The translations under genes and the position numbers were made by a program. Below, in pieces: positions 21,001-30,957 of a DNA stretch of 64,000 nucleotides. The notes under the pieces are model-generated. The model was not told the DNA's origin, made no database searches, and was given only the letters and a program-made list of their open reading frames with translations. The stretch is from positions 34,147,501-34,211,500 of the forward strand of contig OX485805.1 in NCBI GenBank assembly GCA_950295325.1, read 5' to 3'. The stretch is from Polytrichum commune. Its lineage: Eukaryota; Streptophyta; Polytrichopsida; Polytrichales; Polytrichaceae. Position 1 is the first letter of the stretch. Every line of letters starts with the position of its first letter.

Positions 21001-21354
21001 CGTTTGGAGCCCTCGATTGAGATCGTCAGCGAATCAAACTTGGGGAGCTTCTTCTACAAGACCGTCTATGATGCCGCGCCCACCATCGACTGCTCCAAGG
21101 AGCCTCTTGACGCCGGCGTCGTCGATAGCCCCCCACCCAAGCAAATCTTCCGGCGATCTCCGTCCCCGTCGCCGCTCAAGGGCATAAATCGCAAATGTGT
21201 CCAGACGTCCCCCTCTCGGCCCGGCGGCAGTATTACACCTCAACGGCGGCTGCGGATGGACGCTCGGCCAACGAAGAGTGGAACCCTTGCTATTCCTTTG
21301 CGGGATGCCTTGCCCCTCCTCGCCAACTCCGACGCGAATGGCCCCGGTGACAAG
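21001..21354 (+). CDS. Partner gene of the phosphatase, exon A, copy 1
   Basis: A 354-bp exon between a good acceptor (tttgcgccag) and donor (AAG|gtgaac). It encodes RLEPSIEIVSESNLGSFFY, then a Ser/Pro/Arg-rich basic region (QIFRRSPSPSPLKG). The exon in the second copy (63162-63515) has the same length and splice sites with mostly conservative differences, so it was under constraint. It could be an extra 3' exon of the phosphatase transcript or a separate gene. No family is recognised. Confidence 0.65.
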
Positions 21355-21479
21355 GTGAACCCCCCCACACATGGTTAACCGCACATTACAATCATTTTGC
21401 TCTAAAAAAATGAACGTGTTACACGTTTGGGTCTTCCTCCCTAAACTAACACATGTGGTCTTGCATTGACGCGTTGCAG

Positions 21480-21782
21480 GTTGCTCCCACCCGTAGACCT
21501 ATGCGGGCTAGTGCGTCCGTCGAGTTGGAGCGTTTCTACTCCATGACCAGAAATGCAAGATAGTCCACTTCATCGTATTCGAATTCTTCGTCGTATAATT
21601 CGGGCGGCCGACGGAATCCAAAATGTGTTATTGATGGCGGTCACCCCAAGAATGGCTATAGTCGCGGGGCGGAGATTTTCAGGAATGTTGAAGCAATGCG
21701 AGCAAAAGAAGCCGCAGCAAAAGAAAAAGAGGCAAAAGAAAAAAAAGCAAAAGAAAAAGAGGTAGTCTCCGAGGTTAGATAG
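21480..21782 (+). pseudogene. Partner gene, exon B: Lys/Glu/Ala-rich tail, in-frame TAG, copy 1
   Basis: Starts after gcgttgcag in phase 0 (VAPTRRPMRASASVELERFY). TAG at 21561-21563 interrupts it; the other copy has CAA (Gln) there. The frame then continues to a highly charged helix-forming end (AMRAKEAAAKEKEAKEKKAK) and the stop at 21780-21782. The charged tail suggests a coiled coil or nucleic-acid contact. Confidence 0.7.
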
Positions 21783-21889
21783 GCCATAGTAGGCGTAGGG
21801 TTTTGGGCCATAGGCAAGAACATTTTGGGTCGCACTATCCAATGGATGTGTGGTGTTAGCATGCTATGCATTTTACATGCCACACTTTG

Positions 21890-22180
21890 TATGTTTTTTT
21901 TTGCAATAATATAAGTGTCACATGATTTCCCCTTCCATATGGTCTAAGGTTTGGATTGCCCTACCTAAACCATCACAAATATGAGTTTGGAATATTTTGT
22001 ATGTTATATTATATTGGTTCATATATTTCCCCTTCAATATGATCTATGGTTTGGATTGCCCTACCTAAACCATATTCATACAAGTTTTTGTGCGATAATA
22101 TGAATGTTTTAAGATTTCCCCTTCAACTTGGCCTAAGGTTTGGGTTGCCCGCCCTAAACAATCCCAAATATGAGTTATTA
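21890..22180. repeat. Subterminal repeats of the phosphatase unit, copy 1
   Basis: Three imperfect copies of an 80-100 bp unit containing atttccccttcaa, ggtttggattgccc and cctaaacca. The same triplet recurs in inverse orientation at 60620-60905 in the second unit. Such arrays beside the end are typical of CACTA-type elements. Confidence 0.75.
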
Positions 22181-22308
22181 ATGGGGTTCTTGTTCTAAAC
22201 ACCCGCTTCAAAGTGTTCGCATCTTACAACTTTCTCCAATATGTGTTCCATTTATCCTTGTTCCTATTTCTGTGAATGTCTCAAAATGCCCAAAAAGTCT
22301 CAATTTAA

Positions 22309-22319
22309 CGAATATAGTG
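22309..22319 (-). repeat. CACTA-like terminus of the phosphatase unit, copy 1
   Basis: Homology between the two phosphatase units ends here with CGAATATAGTG, the complement of CACTATATTCG. At the other copy the homology starts with CACTATATTCG at 60482. Ends of this form are those of CACTA elements. The opposite end was not found. Confidence 0.55.
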
Positions 22320-22490
22320 TTTAGGACGTGAAACGCATGTCCATGTTTACATCGTCCAGAACGTTGCCATGTTTTGGAGGACGTTATGATTAATTACGTG
22401 TGCACGTCATTTACAATGTCAACATGGACGTCCAAATGTTACTGGATACGTCCCGAACGATCATTTCCAATGTTACAGGTGGTGTACTTC
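22320..22490. repeat. CACTA subterminal repeat region, left piece
   Basis: GGACGT and ACGTCC words recur many times, matching those in 24825-25330 and 26580-27461. I read it as the left subterminal part of the CACTA element that ends at 27461. A left terminus could not be located. Confidence 0.5.
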
Positions 22491-23856
22491 CAGGGTTGTC
22501 TATTGTGTCATGACGGAGGCTAATCCCGGCATAATGTCGTGCTGACACGACACATATCCGTCACGACATTATGCCGGATGCTGTCTTTATCCTGACGGAC
22601 TTGAATTTTACCGAATTTTGTGTGTAATTATACTACCCCATTTCGGACACGTAGGATGTAAGATGTCCACGTGTGATGACATGTCAGCAAAGTAGAGGTA
22701 AAGTGGGGAAAAATTTACTAGCGCCCGTCCGCCCCCCCGTCCGCCCCTGTTCCCGACCCCGTCCGCTCCGTTCCCAACCCCGTACGCCCCGTTCCCCCCC
22801 GTCCGCCCCTCCAACCGCTCCCCCGTCCGCCCCATTTTTTTTTTTTAAATTCCCCCCCCTCCGTCCGCCCCCGTTCCCGACCCCGTCCGCTCCGTTCCCG
22901 ACCCCGTCCGCTCCGTTCCCGACCCCGTCCGCTCCGTTCCCGACCCCGTCCGCTCCGTTCCCGACCCCGTCCGCTCCGTTCCCGACCCCGTCCGCTCCGT
23001 TCCCAACCCCGTACGCCCCGTTCCCCCCCCCCGTCCGCGCCCCGTTCACCCCCGTCCGCCCCTCCATCCGCTCCCCCGTCCGATCCCCCGTCCGATCCCC
23101 CGTCCGCCCCAGTTTTTTTTTTTTTTTCCCCCCCCCCCCTTCCCCGTCCGCCCCATTTTAAAAAAAAAATTTCCCCCCCTTCCGTCCGCTCCCGTTCCCC
23201 CCGTTCCCCCCGTCCGCCCCCGTTCCCGACCCCGTCCGCTCCGTTCCCAACCCCGTACGCCCCGTTCCCCCCCCGTCCGCGCCCCGTTCACCCCCGTCCG
23301 CCCCTCCGTCCGCTCCCCCGTTTGCCCCAGTTTTCCCCCCCCCTTCCCCGTCCGCCCCATTTTTATTTTTTTTAAATTCCCCCCCCCCCCATCCGCCCCC
23401 GTTCCCGACCCCGTCCGCCCCCGTTCTCCCCCCCGTCCGCTCCGTTCCCCCTGTCCGCCCCCGTTCCCCCCCCCCCCCGTCCGCCCCCGTTCCCAACCCC
23501 GTCCGCTCCGTTCCCCCCCGTTCCCGCCCCCGTTCCCGACCCCGTCCGCTCCGTTCCCCCCCCACCCCCGTCCGCCCACACCCTCCTTAGTCGTTTTTTA
23601 CTACTTTGATTTTAACAAAATGGTAAACAAAATGGCAAAATGATTTACCTGGCGCTAGGCATATCCACGACCACGTCGGCGTTTTCTGCCACATAGGACG
23701 CCACCTTGGCAAGAAGGTAAGTATTTTACCCACCCTACTCCGTTCCCCCTATGTTGACCCTATGTGGACCCTATTGTGTCGTGACGGAGGGGTCCGTCAC
23801 GACACGACACGACATGACGGCACGACACCGTCATAACGGCAGGATAGACAACCCTG
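22491..23856. mobile_element. hAT-type non-autonomous element
   Basis: A 1,366-bp element with terminal inverted repeats beginning CAGGGTTGTCTAT at both ends (CAGGG is the classic hAT start). It is flanked by a perfect 8-bp duplication TGTACTTC (22483-22490 and 23857-23864), which is diagnostic of the superfamily. Beneath the termini are further inverted repeats (gtcatgacgg / ccgtcataac). It has no transposase. Most of it is a C-rich tandem array. Confidence 0.92.
22735..23580. repeat. C-rich tandem array within the hAT element
   Basis: The plus strand is nearly all C, T and G in units such as CCCCGTCCGCTCCGTTCCCG plus A (21 bp). Six or seven perfect copies lie at about 22880-23005, with variant blocks on either side. 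The minus strand has regular runs of 3-5 G and could form G-quadruplexes. All six frames are open over long distances only because the unit is a multiple of 3 and lacks stops, so I do not call proteins here. Confidence 0.9.
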
Positions 23857-23915
23857 TGTACTTCATCTCCTGTACATGTCCAATGTCTGACAGCCGAGGT
23901 GGGATTCTTGTACAG

Positions 23916-24755
23916 GGAATACATAACCGCGAGGGGACGCAGATGGGAAGAGCGAGAGGCTTTCCGAGCACAATCTCGACGTCGTCGTCCTGTTAGACCG
24001 GTAACGTACCCCCCCGAACTGAGTGATTTGCCAAGTTTGCCGATTGGCTCAAGGCACAGGTGCTGGCATCTGAGCATGACGGTGTTCCCCTAGATGAGGA
24101 CGTGGTGCAGTATTCGTGTCCGCCGGAGCGTTATGCAACCTCCCACCGGCAAATGCATGCATTTGGGATGCACTTGCGTGTTCGGACTGCCGAAGGGGGC
24201 CTTGTGACTCGGGACTGTGGCGTGGTGGCCGCCTACACTCAGCAATTGCGTTGGGGGATTCGCAATGGCAGGCCCATAGATCATACTGCCGAGCATGTGG
24301 GGTACATCGAGGAGATATTGGAATTGGATTACCGCAATCATTGTACCACGGTGTTGTTGTGCGAGTGGGTTAAAGCGTCTCGGGATGTGCGTATTCCCAC
24401 CATTGAACGCGACAAGTACAGATTCAGCGTGGCTAACTTCAACCACATGGACAACATAGTACACCCGGACTCCTTTGCTTTCCCCATGCACTGCCAACAG
24501 GTTTTTTTTTGTGATGACATCACGAGACGCGGATGGAAGATTGTGTGCAGAATAGAAGTGAGAGGGAGGCGAACCGCACCTCATCATCAAAATCCCATGG
24601 CCAATGCAATCGCCATTGGTGACGATCAGGACTTCCAGGGCTTGCAACCCCCGATGTTGGAAACGGAGCCAATTCAGAGACCTCATACCACGGGAGGGGT
24701 CTATGTCACAGCCACGATGGAAAGAAACAACCATGATGAAATTGAGGAGGAGTAG
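23916..24755 (+). pseudogene. CACTA tnpD 3' exon (DUF4216-like), frameshifted
   Basis: It follows an acceptor (ttgtacag) in the same phase as the homologous exon at 44011. Reads REYITARGRRWEEREAFRAQ..., shifts frame at about 24025 (one T apparently missing), then ADWLKAQVLASEHDGVPLDED, RYATSHRQMHAFGMHLRV, ILELDYRNHCTTVLLCEWVK, VANFNHM and DDITRRGWKIV. This is the order of motifs in the DUF4216 part of plant CACTA transposase proteins. Stop TAG is at 24753-24755. The rest of tnpD is missing from this element. Confidence 0.8.
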
Positions 24756-24824
24756 ATAGTGGTGTCTTTTTTTGTCGTAGTAACATTCTGTACTGGCCCT
24801 TTTTGTTTGTCCGGTGGGACATCC

Positions 24825-25335
24825 CCTAGGACGTGTACGCTGACATTACTATGTATCTGACGACATTGTCTATGTTTTCGCTAACATACATTTGCGTCGA
24901 CTACCGTGTCATAATGAATGTCTGTGCCAAGACGCCATGCTGCATCACAAATGTAAGCGTGCATGTTTTGACTGTGCCTCCATGGACATCCTTGAAAACA
25001 TGCTTCCAGATATAGGCCCCATCGTTGCGGATGTCATGCAGACACGTTAGTAACAACATGCAAAGGTCCAATGGGATGTTGTAGCACACGTCCGCAGAGA
25101 CACGACATATGACATCGGAGTCACAGGTGGCATCCCCTCAAACATATTTATATGTAGGCATTGTCCTCGTTGTAATTGCTGATGTCTGTAAGGATGAGTA
25201 CGGAGACACCTGATGGGACGTATGCTGAAACATGTCTCTAACTCAGCGGAAACGTGGTCCCGTTTCGGAGACGTTTTAGGGGACGTCCCTGCGGATGTCC
25301 CCAGAGTCATGCACACGTTGTCGTGATGTGGGCGG
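24825..25335. repeat. CACTA subterminal repeats (GGACGT/ACGTCC words)
   Basis: Dense short motifs (ggacgt, gacatc, cggatgtc) on both strands downstream of the tnpD exon resemble 26580-27461. They are probable binding sites of the tnpA-type protein of that element. No coding sequence is recognised. Confidence 0.5.
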
Positions 25336-26570
25336 TCTATTAGTTAGAATTTAGATATTTTATTTGTTTTCGTTATTTGTAAGTTGATCTTAGTTAGGTA
25401 AAAACCGGTCTTAAGTTGAAGACCGGATAAATTGGTAGATGGATGTGGTAGGTAGGATTGGATTTACCGGCGGGCCAATAGCTAACCACCTAGGAGTTCT
25501 AGAAGGTTTTTACTTTAAATTCCTATTGGCTTGCCGGATTAGCCTTTAGCCCCAAACGTCCTATTTCTAGCGGGATTAAGGTTCTAAAAACCTTTAACCC
25601 CATATCTTTCCTATTTCTAATAGGATAAGGATTCTAGAAACCTTTAACTCCAAAAGTCACCCATTAGCAAGCCACTTGGAGGGGTTCTAGAGGACCTTAT
25701 CTCGATGGTTTCCTATTGGCCGAAGGGGGGCAAGGTGGAAGACTATTTAAGGGGTGTTAGAAGAGTGTTTAGGGGGACCATTAGTATTTTGGAGTTGTTA
25801 CTTGTGTTGGATTGAGGGAGCTTAGAGCATCTTGAGAGGGATAAGTGCTTAAGAGGTTCATCTACACAAGAGGGTGTGGAGGTGTGGCATTTAGAGTGAC
25901 TACATTGTACTAGGTGTACTACTTGTAGTGTTTTATTGGTTATGAACTTGAGCAGAACTTTATAGTGAGAGATTTGTCAATTATGGATGATCGGAGTGTT
26001 CAATGGATATGAAAATTTGAGAGATTGTTTATTATGAGTTATGAAAGTTGTGGTAAAAATTTGAGAGCTTCAGTCATTGGCATAAAAAAGTTATTAAAAG
26101 TTGAAGGGAAGGGTATCTAGGAACAAAGCCAACTAAACTAGCAAGGTTTGAAAATATGTATCTTTTAGAGGGTTATAGATATGGATACCAAAATTTGACA
26201 CCACCTTCTGAATTTACACATCTATCTTGTGTTAAAATCTGAGATTTATTGAACATAAGAGTAGGAAGTAATTAAGGTTTTAGTGACCAGGTGTTTTATC
26301 ACAGCATTCATGCTAGGTAGTTAGAGTTAGAATATAATACATAACTTTTGCATATAAACTCTGATTGTGCTCAAATTTGGTGGGAATTTTTTTGATAAGA
26401 TACTTAATAAATGGACCAAATTTCACCTGAAGAAGATGAGTTGGTTTTGATTTGTACTATTCTGAAGTTTAGAGGGACCACATTGAGAGAGATTTACATC
26501 AAGAGTGTAGGAGAAGAAAAGCTACTATATTTTTTTTAAATACTACCATAAAATAGAAGCCCGGCGCTTA
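25336..26570. other. AT-rich non-coding insertion-like stretch
   Basis: No coding sequence is recognised. Composition changes abruptly at both sides of this block, which interrupts the GGACGT-rich subterminal DNA. A TATA-like gactatttaagggg near 25743 followed by a purine-rich leader would fit an LTR, but I could not find matching ends or a target duplication. Confidence 0.35.
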
Positions 26571-27461
26571 CCGGATAGTGCACATTTTCCTTGATAACGT
26601 TACCCGAGACATCGTCATGTGGACGTGTCGAGTGATGTGGACGTGTAGACAGAATGACGTGTCACCTACTCCGACGTGGAATTGCGAATGCCATGTAGAT
26701 AAAGTGATGTCAAGGACAAATATCCAAAGACAGATGGATATGACACCACTCCACAAATTCACCCTACATTCCTTACAATTCCGGTGTTGGTACAGAAGTG
26801 CGAAAATAATACTATAATATTTTTTAAGCAATTTAATATACAAGACTGAACTAAATATGACCGCTTTAATTACGGAATTATTGGATTTTATGAAATACTA
26901 GCAGGTTATAAATTAATTTGTATTTATTTTTTACATTACTTTTTAATTCCCTAAACATTTTCATTTGAAGCGGAGAAATCATAAATTAAGAGGATCATAG
27001 TTAATAAATATAATCAATGTATCCTTTAGTTTTATATATTATAAATTTAAATTTAAATTTTGTGACATAACTTTCTTTGGAAATGCCACATGGCTTTATT
27101 TTCTCCTCTTGCACACCGTTGCCCGTTTCGGTGATTTTGGGACGTTGGGCTGCTTTCTACCTTGCACAGCACTAACTTCCACATGTTCAACCCAGGCGAA
27201 ACGGTTGTCCACTGCCAGCGTGGCAATTGTCCGTACGCGAGGATGTCTTCGACGACGTCCCCCGAGACGGGTGCGTCGTTGGAGACATTGTCATGTCTCC
27301 TGTTTCACACGCGCGTTCCATGACCCTACCCCCTCCACTGGTCCTTATTTACACATGGACATCCTCCCGTTCACGGGGACATTACTGGCTAGCTCGAAGA
27401 CATCCCAAAAACACGCTGACATGATTGGGGACATAACCAAAAACACGGGTTTCTTATAGTG
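26571..27461. mobile_element. Right end of a CACTA element
   Basis: Subterminal DNA rich in gacatc/ggacgt words ends with GGGTTTCTTATAGTG at 27447-27461, the complement of a CACTATAAGAAACCC terminus. It is the same family type as the phosphatase unit end (CACTATA). An AT-rich block at about 26800-27080 lies within it. Confidence 0.6.
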
Positions 27462-28990
27462 TTGAAAACCAAACATGTTCTCAAACATACATATTTTTTG
27501 CACTTAGGAACTTACAAGTGAAGATAATGTAATTGTTTAAAATTGATTGTCTACATCTCTCTTTTTGAAGCCTGCTCCAAATTAGGTCTTTAGAGCAAGG
27601 CCATTGATCTTGCATTGGATTTGCATCCTAGGAATGGAAAAATAACTTCCATCTAGGATGTAGATGCAAATGCAAGCATAGCCTCAACTCATATTGCATC
27701 GCATGTACAGTAATTATGTCACATCGTTGCCGTAAAGGAAAATAATGATGCATGGTATAGCTAGCCTCCATCATTAAGTGGACATGTGTTGGGATGTGAC
27801 TAATACTACAAATTGTACTCAGGTAAATTGAGAGTATCAGTGTCTAGCAAGATTGTTGGGATAATCAGTCCAGATTGTAGTGTTGTTTTCAAGTCCAACT
27901 GGTTACATGTTGCGGTCTTTCGATTTTCCTTTTATTAATTTGAGGTATGTTTTGTAGATTTCCTCTAAATCGATGGGTAATTTTCCTGAATGTCTTGAAC
28001 TTCAACCTGTTATTTCTCAACCTCTCCCAGTTTTGTCTGTAACTAGCAATCAGTTTTTCCTGTTCATCGACCTAGTGTTACGAGGGCACATTTCCTGGCA
28101 TGCTTTGGGGGTGATATCTTGTTTTTTGGGGCCGTAAGTTATTTCTTCATCTTTTAAAGAAAGTAAGAAGGGTGGAGACGTATTTTCCTCTTTCCGAGAA
28201 CTTGTGAAACTCACAATACTAGTCCATCCAACAAACTTTGAAGTGGTTTTAGTATATCTTGGGATTTCAGTCATTTTTTGAAGAAATATATATTTCTAAA
28301 ATAATTTGGGGAAGTATGATGTTTTCTTCGCACTATATGATTATTCCATTGCAATATTTTCTTGTATGTCAACTCCAAAATGCAACTACTTTGATTGAGT
28401 CTAAGCCTCAACAATTCTCATCATCATCAACCTTATTCAAAAAGTGCATTTTTTGAAAAATTATCTTGATTGCGATCAAAGTTACAAATACCTCCAAATT
28501 TTTTGTCAGTTGCTTTGACAACGCATTTGTTTCAAAAGTCCATTCCAATCAGAGTAGGTTGACATGTTAAGATGCTCACCGCAAAAGAAGATGGTCGCAA
28601 GATTATTTGGAGGGATTGGTGGTCAAAATATTGAGACTAAAAGTATCATTTAGATTCAATTACCAAACTGAGAGAGGGCTCAACAATGTCTCGATGTATC
28701 AACAACATGTATGAGTTGCACATATGACTTTTATTTAGCTATATGACATCTACAACAACAATTCTCTAAAAGATGTTCAACAAAATCTTGAAGTTGACCA
28801 AATCAAAAGACTTACTTTCACAATCATGTTAGGTACTTACAAACATATTGAAGTCATGTGATTGCTTCATGATTGTAATAACACCAAATCACGAGGCAAC
28901 AAACATATTAGATGAAGAAATATAATGGGTGCAACACACCAATCAATTCTCAATGCTTAGGAAAAAACAAGGTATAGACTACAATTTCCG
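27462..28990. other. Intergenic, 3' flank of the receptor-like gene
   Basis: No coding region is recognised. The DNA is AT-rich with short frames only and should contain the 3' UTR and polyadenylation region of the minus-strand receptor-like gene that ends at 28991. Confidence 0.5.
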
Positions 28991-30957
28991 TCAATGAGGG
29001 TGTTTAAAGGCTCCATATCGTCGGTTGAGAGGTTTGTTGTGCCTTGCGTTGCTTAAATATAGACCTTGACCATGCTGCCAATACAATAAGGAAAATGCCA
29101 CCGAGAAGAATCCAACTCCAACACCAATTAGAAAGCCCGGCAAGGAGATGATATCTTCATAAGAAACCGCCTCCTTCAAGACATGTGGCTCCGGAGCTTG
29201 TGGTGTCGAGTTGCACAATCGATGGATCACCTCTCCACAAAGCCCATCGTTTCCCGGAAAGTAGGAAGTGTTCGGAAACCCCATAAATTGGGGACTTGTA
29301 GGTATCGGTCCGCTTAGATTGTTGAAAGACACATTGAAGATTTGAAGATACGATAGACTCCCCATATTGGAAGGAATCTCCCCAATGAGATTGTTGCAAG
29401 AGAAATCCAATCTTTCCAGTTGTGACATGTTTCCTAAGCTTGTAGGAATATTGCCAGTGAGTCTGTTGTTGGATAGATACAAGTACAATAATCCGCTCAA
29501 TTGCACGATGCTTGGAGGAATATCACATGTGAGAGCATTGGAGGACAAATCCATGTATGTGGTAGTTAAAAGAATATAGGTATATGTTAGTGTTGTAAGG
29601 TTGACAGTTTGAACCAAGGTGAAGTCATTTAAGCCACCTAGATTTGAGGATCTAACTTTATAGCCCAACAAAGAATGAAGGTCTGAAGGGATTGAACCTG
29701 TGAGGGAATTGAATGACAAGTCTAGCACTTGAAGGCTTTTGAGCCTCGTAATCCATAGAGGAATTGGGCCTATCAACTTGTTATGTGCAAGGGTCAAAAC
29801 TCGTAGAGCACTAAGAGTGTTAGTTGCAACTTGCGGCTCTAATCCTAAACAAATGTCCCCAGTAAGTTGGTTATGACTAAGATCAATTAGGACAATACTA
29901 GAATTTTTGGTTCCAAAATCTAGGGGAATAGGTCCTGTGATTTGGTTGCCTGTTGCTGAAAAATACTCTAAAGACTTAAATAGGCTAAAGTCTAGTTGAA
30001 GTGGCCCATAAAAAAGGTTCCCCCCAATCCGAAGTGTTTGTAATCCCTTGCCCCAATCTGTGCTATATAGATTGGATGGAAACAATGAGACACTATTATT
30101 GAGGTAGTTATCTGATATATCCAAGTAAGACACATACGCATACTCTGAGTTGTAGTTTCTAGGTGATGCCAAGGGAAATTCGCCTGTGAACAAGTTCCTT
30201 GATAGGTCTAGATGATCTAATATTTGCCATTGAAAAATGAAATCTGGTATTGAGCCCGATAGATGATTGCCACCTAGATCCAAGTAAGACACAGAGTATG
30301 AGTATGGGTTGTAGTTTCCAGGTGATGCCTTGGGAAATTTGCCCGTGAACATGTTATTTGATAGGTCTAGATGAGATAACTGTTGCCATTGAAAAATGAA
30401 ATCTGGTATTGAGCCCGATAGACGATTGCCACCTAGATCCAAGTAAGACACAGAGTATGTGTATGGGTTGTAGTTTCCAGGTGATGCCAAGGGAAATTTG
30501 CCCGTGAACATGTTATTTGATAGGTCTAGATGAGATAACTGTTGCCATTGAAAAATGAAATCTGGTATTGAGCCCGATAGACGATTGCCACCTAGATCCA
30601 AGTAATAAATAAAGCGGAGATTGCCAAATTCGTTGGGGATAGGGCCGGTAAGGCGATTGTTTGATAGGATTACATGTTGGTAGGGAGCCTCACGAAATGC
30701 TAATAGTGGAGCATTTGATAAAGGAGGAATGGGACCGGTTAAGTTGTTGAATGAAAGATCTAAGTCAGTAAACGAAAGCTTTCCAAGGCAGGTAGGGATG
30801 CTCCCACTCAAGTAAGTTGCAGTCAACGATAATCTGGTAAGACTAGCGAGGTTGCAAAATGATGAAGGGATTGTATTCTTATCAATACTGAAGTTGTTGT
30901 TGCTCAAGTCCATAACTCTTAGTCCGTTGAGTGATCCAAGTGTCTTTGGAATAACAC
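28991..30957 (-). CDS. LRR receptor-like protein, last exon
   Basis: A 1,967-bp exon of 655 codons plus 2 nt. It begins at an acceptor (ttctacag, before 30957) with GVIPKTLGSLNGLRVMDLS and contains about 20 plant-type LRRs (LxxLxLxxNxLxGxIP). A C-terminal cap with paired Cys (DGLCGEVIHRLCN) follows, then an acidic juxtamembrane stretch and one transmembrane helix (GFLIGVGVGFFSVAFSLLYW). It ends in a short basic tail (LNRRYGAFKHPH). No kinase is present, so it is a receptor-like protein that would sit in the plasma membrane and need a kinase partner. Ligand and role (development or immunity) cannot be told. The internal ATG at 30913 is not the true start, because the LRR frame runs to the splice site. 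Confidence 0.92.
30134..30610 (-). repeat. Three-copy 159-bp coding repeat in the last LRR exon
   Basis: A 53-residue unit (YLDLGGNRLSGSIPDF..., ...HLDLSNNMFTGKFP, ASPGNYNPYTYSVS) of two LRRs plus a linker occurs three times. The two upstream copies are almost identical at the DNA level, so the duplication is recent. The unit length keeps the frame. Confidence 0.92.

Noticed and set aside
22673-23579. Long open frames on both strands with PTPSAPF or GADGVGN repeats
   Set aside because: They follow from a stop-free 21-bp tandem array inside a hAT element. All frames are open, the composition is extreme and no start context or domain is present.
25336-26570. Solo LTR
   Set aside because: A TATA-like box and abrupt composition borders are suggestive, but I could not find TG/CA ends with a target duplication.
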